Notes under the pieces: model-generated
Told to the model about the DNA's origin: nothing
Databases searched by the model: none
Seen by the model: the letters and a program-made list of their open reading frames with translations, nothing else
Assembly: GCA_002783405.1 (NCBI GenBank)
Contig: PFGG01000009.1
Location: 18,257-82,256 of the forward strand
Length of the DNA stretch: 64,000 nucleotides
Origin: a bacterium (Candidatus Blackallbacteria) CG13_big_fil_rev_8_21_14_2_50_49_14
GTDB taxonomy: Bacteria; Cyanobacteriota; Sericytochromatia; UBA7694
Direction: 5' to 3'
Program-made: the position numbers and the translations under genes
Shown here: positions 58,782 through 64,000 of the stretch, piece after piece
Layout of the letters: every line of letters begins with the position of its first letter
Position numbering within the stretch: the first letter of the stretch is position 1

Positions 58782-60349
58782 GCTGTTTCTGCTTGGCTTT
58801 CAGCAGCAGGGCCTTCGGACGCTTTGCGCAGGCTTTCGTAGCGCCCACCCACAAACCAGGCTTCATAGAGCCAATAAACGAGAATTATCAAGGCACAGAG
58901 TAAATAGACCTGGTCCATGCGTGCTTCTGGTTGACCCAGAAACAGTACCATGATTCCCATCAGGCTTAATTTTAAGACTGAAGCTGTCACGTCTCCCAAG
59001 CGCATGATAGGCCCTTCGATTAAGGGCTTGAGCTTAAACCGTGCCTCATTGTCGGTTTGGGTATAGAGCAATTCTTTGGACGTTCGGTAGAGAGAATAAT
59101 TTAGGGCATAGGTCGAGGTCAGCATCCATTCCAGGGTGAGGAGTTCAATCGGGAAAAACATGGCAAGACAAACCGTTCCAAATAAAATGGGCAGCAGCAG
59201 CATGACCCAGCGTAAACCGATCCATTTATACAGCGGACGGGCCGCAACAAAGAGTAAAAAGACCCCAATAAAGCCTTGGTTTTTATAGATCTTAGACAGC
59301 AATTCACGCGTGCGGCTTTCAAGATTGTTCTGGAAATTTTTTTGATCGCTTAAGATCTTCTGGGCAGAAAGCTTCACATTTTCTTGTTTGAGGAAAGCCG
59401 AAACGGTCTTCAACTTATCCGAATCGGAGCTGTGTTTCAGTTCTCGAATGAATTGGTAGCCCTCTGGATTCAGGCTTTGACCTGGCAGTTTTTGAACCCG
59501 GTTCAAAGCCTGATTCAATTCCTGAAAATCGACCAGGTATTGTTGTTGAGACAATTGAGAATCAATCAGCTTCAGCCCTTGAAATTCCAAGACCGTATTC
59601 AGAACTGCCAGCGCAAAAACCATGGTGGCAATGGCGCGGATATAGCGGTGTTGCCAGAGGTGAAGCACATCTGTCCAGAATGGACTTTTTGAGGGGACTT
59701 TTTTTTCTTTTTTTGACTCGCTTGCAGTCTCTGAAACGTTGATGGCCCGGTACATGAACAAAAGCGAAAGGCCCATTAAGAGCGCTGAAATAAACAGGCT
59801 ATAGCCCGTATAGCTACTGCTGGCCAGCCATTCTGAAACCATCGACCCGATGATTCCGCCTGCTGCCGCGCCGATCGAGACAAAGCCAAAGCAGCGTTCT
59901 GCTGATTCTGAGTGGTAGAGGGAATTGATGCAGCCCCATAAGACAGCGTTGCAGAGCAAAAAATAAACAGCAGCCCAGAGATAAAAGAGCAGACTGGCGA
60001 GTTTGCCACCTTTGGGCAAACTCAGTAAAAAACAGATTTTGAGCCCCATCATCAAGGCAAAGGTATAACCGATTAAGCGATAGGTATTGATACGATCATA
60101 GAAAAAATTAAAGGCCTTGGTCAGGCCAAATGAGAGCAGTGCAATCAGCAAAAAGAAAACAGGCATTAAATTGGGGTCAAATTCTTTTAAAAATTGAGAA
60201 GAACGCAGGGGCTTGACCAAATAATAAGATGCCAATAAAAAAAACAAAGCAGCAAAACTAAAGAGTGATTTTGCTCTTTCACCTGAGCGTGCGCCAGTCA
60301 GTAAGGTAAAGATACGTTGAAAAAGCGGTTCTTGGATAGCGGCTTGCAT
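58778..60349 (-). CDS. NTT (ATP/ADP translocase)-like membrane protein with internal soluble insert
   Basis: 523 residues, about eleven membrane helices in the TlcA/Npt1 pattern: 'LLASYYLVKPLRSSQFLK', 'RCFGFVSIGAAAGGIIGSMV', 'WMLTSTYALNYSLYRTSKEL'. Between about residues 250 and 355 lies an unusual polar, helical insert of about 100 residues rich in Q, L and K, before the second half. The family includes nucleotide exchangers of intracellular bacteria, but many members in free-living bacteria have unknown cargo. It lacks the HEAT and cNMP modules of the paralogue at 14451. Start ATG with GATAGAAAG upstream. Convergent with the CarH-like gene. Confidence 0.82.
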   Translation of the reverse strand: MQAAIQEPLFQRIFTLLTGARSGERAKSLFSFAALFFLLASYYLVKPLRSSQFLKEFDPNLMPVFFLLIALLSFGLTKAFNFFYDRINTYRLIGYTFALMMGLKICFLLSLPKGGKLASLLFYLWAAVYFLLCNAVLWGCINSLYHSESAERCFGFVSIGAAAGGIIGSMVSEWLASSSYTGYSLFISALLMGLSLLFMYRAINVSETASESKKEKKVPSKSPFWTDVLHLWQHRYIRAIATMVFALAVLNTVLEFQGLKLIDSQLSQQQYLVDFQELNQALNRVQKLPGQSLNPEGYQFIRELKHSSDSDKLKTVSAFLKQENVKLSAQKILSDQKNFQNNLESRTRELLSKIYKNQGFIGVFLLFVAARPLYKWIGLRWVMLLLPILFGTVCLAMFFPIELLTLEWMLTSTYALNYSLYRTSKELLYTQTDNEARFKLKPLIEGPIMRLGDVTASVLKLSLMGIMVLFLGQPEARMDQVYLLCALIILVYWLYEAWFVGGRYESLRKASEGPAAESQAETA

Positions 60350-60478
60350 CTTTCTATCTTACCAGATGCTTTCATCCGTCCCAATCCGGGCAAGCAGAGA
60401 ATTTAAAGCCCTTTCGCAAGTTTCTTCAAGAATCGGTTATACTAATGGAAATGTCTGAATAATGGGGTTCTCACGTCT

Positions 60479-60973
60479 ATGTTGCTTTTTAGCCAGGAAT
60501 CGCGGCAGGTAGAAAGCCAGCGACTGTTTCAAAAAGCCTATGCCAGTCAGATGAAGGGAGATTTGGCCTCCGCGATTCAATTGTATAAGCGCTCAATTTC
60601 AGTTTTTCCAACTGCGGAGGCGCATACTTTTTTGGGCTGGACCTATAGTTTTCAGGAACGCTACTATGAAGCGATTGATGAATGCCTGCGCGCAATCGAG
60701 CTGGATCCAGATTATGGCAATCCCTATAATGATATTGGTTCCTATCTGATTGAACTCAATCAGCTCAAAGATTCTGTCCCTTGGTTTCAAAAAGCGCTTC
60801 AGGCCTCTCGTTATGCCAGCAAGGTCTTTCCTTGGTTTAATCTGGGGCGCGTTGCGGAATGGAGCTATGATCATCTGCAGGCACGGGATTGTTATGCCCG
60901 TGCCATGGAAATTGATCCCTCCTATTTACCGGCCTGGGAGGCCTATGTTCGGGTTTGCGCAGTGCTGAACTGA
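60479..60973 (+). CDS. TPR protein
   Basis: 164 residues made of three to four TPRs: 'ASAIQLYKRSISVFPTAEAH', 'AIDECLRAIELDPDYGNPYN', 'KDSVPWFQKALQASRYASKV', 'ARDCYARAMEIDPSYLPAWE'. A helix-rich N-terminus precedes them; no signal peptide or membrane segment. A TATACT at 60438-60443 is a likely -10, though its -35 is weak. Such small TPR proteins usually act as adaptors. It stands alone on the plus strand and ends two bases before the stop of the convergent small gene. Confidence 0.8.
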   Translation: MLLFSQESRQVESQRLFQKAYASQMKGDLASAIQLYKRSISVFPTAEAHTFLGWTYSFQERYYEAIDECLRAIELDPDYGNPYNDIGSYLIELNQLKDSVPWFQKALQASRYASKVFPWFNLGRVAEWSYDHLQARDCYARAMEIDPSYLPAWEAYVRVCAVLN

Positions 60974-60975
60974 GC

Positions 60976-61209
60976 CTAATCACTCGAAAAGTCGAGCCGT
61001 ATCTGCGGCGGTGTAATCTGAAAGTCCTGTAGTTTTTCTACCAGTTTATTGAGCTGGATTGATTTTTCAACAATTCCTTCGAGCAGGTCTTCGCGCTTAA
61101 ATTGCATTGCATAGGCAATCAGCTCTTTCAGCATTTCAGGGTCGTTGCAACCTGCGATCAGGGCTTCAAGATTTTCTTCGTTTATTTCTTCTGGGGTCAT
61201 GAACTGCAA
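60976..61209 (-). CDS. Small acidic helical protein
   Basis: 77 residues. TTG start at 61209 with AAGGAG five bases upstream; the alternative ATG three codons later at 61200 would have a 14-base spacing. The product is acidic and helical ('TPEEINEENLEALIAGCNDP', 'MLKELIAYAMQFKREDLLEG', 'VEKSIQLNKLVEKLQ'), ending with 'TPPQIRLDFSSD'. No recognised family. Located between convergent TPR and divergent sugar-transferase genes. Confidence 0.62.
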   Translation of the reverse strand: MQFMTPEEINEENLEALIAGCNDPEMLKELIAYAMQFKREDLLEGIVEKSIQLNKLVEKLQDFQITPPQIRLDFSSD

Positions 61210-61288
61210 TATTGCTCCTTCACATACAGACCTTCTCTCAGGTATGCTTGGTTAATATTGTAACCCCAGTCTTAAATAAAGATCAGTG

Positions 61289-61942
61289 ATGAATTCGTAC
61301 CAACCCACACTTATCCGACCCACTCAATCTGTCCATCCCCTGAAGGCCTGGGAAAATCGACTCATGAAGCGATGTTCCGATATCTTGATTGCCTCTCTGG
61401 CCCTTGTCTTGCTTTGGCCTTTGCTGCTCTTTATTGCTGTTTTGGTTCGCCTGACAACGCCAGGGCCCGCTATTTATAAGCAGGAGCGCATTTCTTTGGC
61501 TGGAAAATCCTTTCGCATGTATAAGTTTCGTACCATGCCCGTCGATACAGAGGCGAAAAGCGGCCCGATTTGGGCTACCGCCCATGACCCGCGTCCAACC
61601 CCTTTGGGAGGCGTCTTGCGTCGCTCCAGCCTGGATGAATTGCCCCAACTTTTCAATGTGCTGGAAGGCAGCATGAGTTTTGTTGGGCCTCGGCCAGAAC
61701 GGCCTTATTTTGTTGAAAAGTTTTCCCAGGAAATTCCTGGCTATGCCGATCGGCATCAGGTCAAAGCAGGTATGACGGGTTTGGCTCAAATTAAAGGACT
61801 GCGTGGAGATACTTCGATCGAAGCGCGGGTCAGCCATGATCTTGAATATATTGAAAATTGGTCATTGAAATTGGACCTGCAGATTGTCTTGCGCAGCTTT
61901 TGGGTGATTGTTGCTGATTTTATTCAAAAAAAAGCATATTGA
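61289..61942 (+). CDS. Bacterial sugar transferase (second copy)
   Basis: 217 residues from ATG 61289; a GTG codon immediately before it at 61286 could also serve, with no good ribosome site for either. After a polar 25-residue head comes 'KRCSDILIASLALVLLWPLL', the membrane segment of the polyprenyl-phosphate sugar-1-phosphate transferases, then 'RISLAGKSFRMYKFRTM', 'RRSSLDELPQLFNVL', 'GSMSFVGPRPERPYF' and 'VKAGMTGLAQIKGLRG'. Same family as the 3685 gene but only moderately similar, so probably different sugar. It lacks nearby glycan genes. Confidence 0.88.
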   Translation: MNSYQPTLIRPTQSVHPLKAWENRLMKRCSDILIASLALVLLWPLLLFIAVLVRLTTPGPAIYKQERISLAGKSFRMYKFRTMPVDTEAKSGPIWATAHDPRPTPLGGVLRRSSLDELPQLFNVLEGSMSFVGPRPERPYFVEKFSQEIPGYADRHQVKAGMTGLAQIKGLRGDTSIEARVSHDLEYIENWSLKLDLQIVLRSFWVIVADFIQKKAY

Positions 61943-62023
61943 TTTTAGCCCTTGTATATCTTGAACCCTGTGTTACCCTGAGAATGTCCCGTCTAGAACG
62001 GTGCGAAAGCAGAGGTAAAAGGT

Positions 62024-62791
62024 ATGTTTGATAAATTCCTTTCAAAAGTAGGCATTGGTGCGGCTAAAGTGGATACGGTGCTGAATTCCCCAGAAGTGAT
62101 GCGGGGTGAATTTCTCACTGGTGAAATCCGTATGACAGGTGGAAAATCTGCTCAAAAGATCAATCAGGTCTATCTTGAGCTCTATACTCACTATTTCTAT
62201 CTTAACCCCAGCTCAGGAGAGGAAATGAGTACCTCCTATGTTTTGCACCGTTTGAACATCGCAGAGGCCTTTACACTTGAAGCAGGCGAAGAAGCCGTTT
62301 GGGATTTTGAAATCGAAGTGCCCCTGTTTACGCCCATTACCATGGACTTTGACAATGTCTGGCTCAAAACAGGTTTGGATGTGTCTTGGGCCTGGGACCC
62401 CAAAGACAATGACCTGGTCAAGGTATTGGCCGATCCCGCTTCTGATCGGATCTTGGCTGCAGCAGAGGATTTGGGTTTTCAGCACGCAGGGGACAGTGGC
62501 CAATGCTTTCAAATGGAAAATCCCTATGGTGCGCCTTTTATTCAGAGTTTTGTTTTCCAAGGCACGGGTCGTTTGGGGGGATTGGTTGAAGAACTTGAAA
62601 TTCTCTTGGCGGCTGATGCCGAACAAGCAGAAGCGATGGTTGTGATTGATAAACGCAACCGAGGCTTTGGGGGCTGGGTTGCCGATTCCATGGGGCAAGA
62701 TAAGCGCCAACTGACCTTTAATCTGGGGCATGATCAGGAATTTACGCCTGAGGATCTTGAAGGTATTATCCGAGAAGCGGTGGGAATGTAA
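62024..62791 (+). CDS. Spo0M-like (SpoOM family) arrestin-fold protein
   Basis: 255 residues. '[20 protein letters not shown]' followed by '[20 protein letters not shown]' and '[11 protein letters not shown]' matches the Spo0M family, whose beta-sandwich core resembles arrestins. In Bacillus it affects sporulation and cell division; in other bacteria the function is unclear. The C-terminal 110 residues ('[20 protein letters not shown]') vary. AGAGGTAAAAGGT precedes the ATG. Followed 8 bases later by msrB, likely co-transcribed. Presence of this gene alone does not mean the organism makes spores. Confidence 0.8.
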   Translation: MFDKFLSKVGIGAAKVDTVLNSPEVMRGEFLTGEIRMTGGKSAQKINQVYLELYTHYFYLNPSSGEEMSTSYVLHRLNIAEAFTLEAGEEAVWDFEIEVPLFTPITMDFDNVWLKTGLDVSWAWDPKDNDLVKVLADPASDRILAAAEDLGFQHAGDSGQCFQMENPYGAPFIQSFVFQGTGRLGGLVEELEILLAADAEQAEAMVVIDKRNRGFGGWVADSMGQDKRQLTFNLGHDQEFTPEDLEGIIREAVGM

Positions 62792-62799
62792 AGACTGAG

Positions 62800-63204
62800 A
62801 TGTCAAAATTAAACAAATCTGAACAGGAATGGCAATCGGAACTGACGCCAGAGCAATACCGGGTCTTGCGTCAGAAAGGGACTGAGCGTCCTTTTACGGG
62901 TGAATACTGGGATTTTACACAGTCAGGAACCTACCACTGCCGGGGCTGCGGAGAACCCTTGTTTGAGTCTCAAACCAAGTTTGACGCAGGTTGTGGCTGG
63001 CCCAGTTTTTTTCAACCTTTGCAATCTGAAGCGATTGAGGAAGAACGTGATACCAGCCATGGAATGCTAAGAACTGAAGTGCATTGTGCCAAATGCAATG
63101 GGCATTTGGGGCATGTCTTTGAAGATGGCCCCCAACCCACTGGTTTGCGCTACTGCATCAATTCGGTCTCGATTCAATTCCAGTCAGAAGCGAACCAAGC
63201 CTAG
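62800..63204 (+). CDS. msrB: Peptide-methionine (R)-S-oxide reductase
   Basis: 134 residues. Zinc pairs C-x2-C in '[11 protein letters not shown]' and '[17 protein letters not shown]', '[14 protein letters not shown]' in the middle, and the catalytic cysteine in '[13 protein letters not shown]'. All are standard for MsrB. It reduces methionine-R-sulfoxide in proteins using thioredoxin. It lies 8 bases after the Spo0M-like gene and overlaps the convergent VTT gene by four bases. Confidence 0.96.
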   Translation: MSKLNKSEQEWQSELTPEQYRVLRQKGTERPFTGEYWDFTQSGTYHCRGCGEPLFESQTKFDAGCGWPSFFQPLQSEAIEEERDTSHGMLRTEVHCAKCNGHLGHVFEDGPQPTGLRYCINSVSIQFQSEANQA

Positions 63205-64000
63205 TCATAGGCTTTCTGTATCCGCTCCTTATGCTCTTTGCGTTTGGCTTTGCGGGCCTGACGGAATATCAGAGGTGGAACCAAAACCAGCAGTACAATG
63301 CCAATCAGAATCGCAATCTGCGTTTTTGAGATTTTGGTATCTAAAAGGATTGTGGTGCCATATCCGCAGATAAAAGAAAAAGGGATCAGTCCAATCAGAT
63401 TTGCAAAAATAAAATGTCGCAGTTTGATGGCTGTAAAGGCACAGGCAAAATTCAAGAGGTTAAAGGGCAGAATGGCGATTGTTCGCATCAGCAATAAATA
63501 GTAAAACCCGTCTTTTTCAAGCCTTCGGTTGAGGTTTTCCCAACGTGGGTTGCCTGTTTGTTTGCGAATCATTTTTTGACCCACGATGCGTGAGGCGCCA
63601 TACACGGCGAGCGCAGCCAAAGTGCCGCCCAAGACACTCCAAAGCGTTCCCCAGGCCACGCCAAATAAAAGGGCGCCCACGCCACACATCAAAGAATAGG
63701 GAATCACCATTAAGAGCATGGAGACCACAAAAAGTCCCATAAAAACCAGCGGTGCCCAGATACCAAAGGGTGTTAACCAGGCCTGGATCTGTTTTTGATT
63801 GAAAAAACTTCCCAATTCATAGCGTTTAAACAGAATAATCAGAACGATCAGGATGCCAGCAATGGCCAGCCAGCGCAAGGGGTATTTGATTCTTTGCCAA
63901 AAACTGGGTTGGGTCGGATCAAAGATCGGCATGTCTGCTGGCAAAGGACCTGTTCGGTGGTTTTGACGCGGGGGTTTAGGAGGCGGGGGTGCTTTCCGCA
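63201..64000 (-). CDS. VTT-domain (TVP38/TMEM64, DedA-like) membrane protein, possibly 5'-truncated by the window edge
   Basis: The frame remains open to 64000. Internal starts are TTG at 63944 and ATG at 63932, neither with a good ribosome site, and the part upstream encodes a proline/basic head ([13 protein letters not shown]) that looks like a real cytoplasmic tail, so the N-terminus probably lies outside the window. The visible 247 residues contain '[21 protein letters not shown]'-like segments, more exactly '[20 protein letters not shown]' and '[19 protein letters not shown]', with the VTT pattern of helices and re-entrant loops, plus '[20 protein letters not shown]'. Inner-membrane protein of unknown substrate; relative of the protein at 1-371. 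Confidence 0.82.
   Translation of the reverse strand, partial: RKAPPPPKPPRQNHRTGPLPADMPIFDPTQPSFWQRIKYPLRWLAIAGILIVLIILFKRYELGSFFNQKQIQAWLTPFGIWAPLVFMGLFVVSMLLMVIPYSLMCGVGALLFGVAWGTLWSVLGGTLAALAVYGASRIVGQKMIRKQTGNPRWENLNRRLEKDGFYYLLLMRTIAILPFNLLNFACAFTAIKLRHFIFANLIGLIPFSFICGYGTTILLDTKISKTQIAILIGIVLLVLVPPLIFRQARKAKRKEHKERIQKAYD

Noticed and set aside
62024..62791. Evidence that the organism forms spores
   Set aside because: Spo0M-like proteins are widespread in non-sporulating bacteria and no other sporulation gene is present.
1..64000. Mobile element, prophage or genomic island
   Set aside because: No transposase, integrase, terminal repeats or tRNA-end duplications were seen; composition looks even across the window. 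The single tRNA gene has no integrase next to it.

Overview
The window looks like a contiguous piece of a free-living Gram-negative bacterial chromosome. By eye it is about half G+C, very gene-dense, and uses the standard code with TGA as a stop. Envelope signs include lipoboxes, a beta-barrel-like secreted protein, initiating sugar-phosphate transferases and an RND/MmpL pump. There is no phage, transposon, CRISPR array or rRNA. TTG starts are unusually common and often sit in TTGA stop/start overlaps. The many TPR and beta-propeller proteins, a CarH-like regulator and NTT-like carriers would suit a poorly studied lineage such as Sericytochromatia or Blackallbacteria. That placement is a guess from content, not shown by any marker gene.

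Layout. 0-6.7 kb: partial VTT membrane protein, tandem MshEN (c-di-GMP-type) protein, MmpL pump, tRNA-Ser(UGA) with terminator, sugar transferase, TPR protein, propeller lipoprotein. 6.7-19.5 kb: inositol monophosphatase family enzyme, Lon-N-domain protein, large secreted TIM-barrel-like protein, degenerate nucleotidyltransferase with left-handed helix repeats, GH13 amylase lipoprotein, a coupled MBL hydrolase plus NTT-HEAT-cNMP carrier pair, and a TolB-like lipoprotein. 19.8-30.7 kb: DEAD-box helicase with a long basic tail, a 1352-residue propeller protein with a zinc ribbon and a CheA-P2-like end, MmsA, a glycine-zipper protein and a CsgG-like/TPR protein.

30.7-39 kb: BASS transporter operon with two overlapping membrane genes, a TPR-GT41 glycosyltransferase coupled to an ABC-2 exporter, and an acyl-CoA dehydrogenase. 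39-47.3 kb: barrel protein, thioesterase/YeiH/OPA-transporter operon, threonine ammonia-lyase divergent from a dicarboxylate/amino-acid symporter, and a GIY-YIG protein. 47.5-54 kb: PG-binding/NlpC-like protein, alpha/beta hydrolase, PhnA-like protein, a coupled TPR-AAA+ and TPR-membrane pair, and an FHA-adenylate cyclase immediately upstream on the same strand. 54-64 kb: CitMHS-like transporter with HyuA, CarH-like B12 regulator with a promoter-overlapping operator candidate, a second NTT-like carrier, TPR and small proteins, a second sugar transferase, Spo0M-like protein, MsrB and a second VTT protein.

The clearest threads are nucleotide signalling (a MshEN pair, an FHA cyclase, and a cyclic-nucleotide-binding domain on a carrier) and scaffold-type repeat proteins (TPR, HEAT, NHL) joined to unusual partners. 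The most interesting candidates are the propeller protein ending in a CheA-P2-like domain, the FHA-cyclase/TPR-AAA+/TPR-membrane cluster, the NTT-HEAT-cNMP carrier, and the CarH homologue that has lost two residues of the photosensing motif. All functions are read from sequence motifs alone; no database search was possible.
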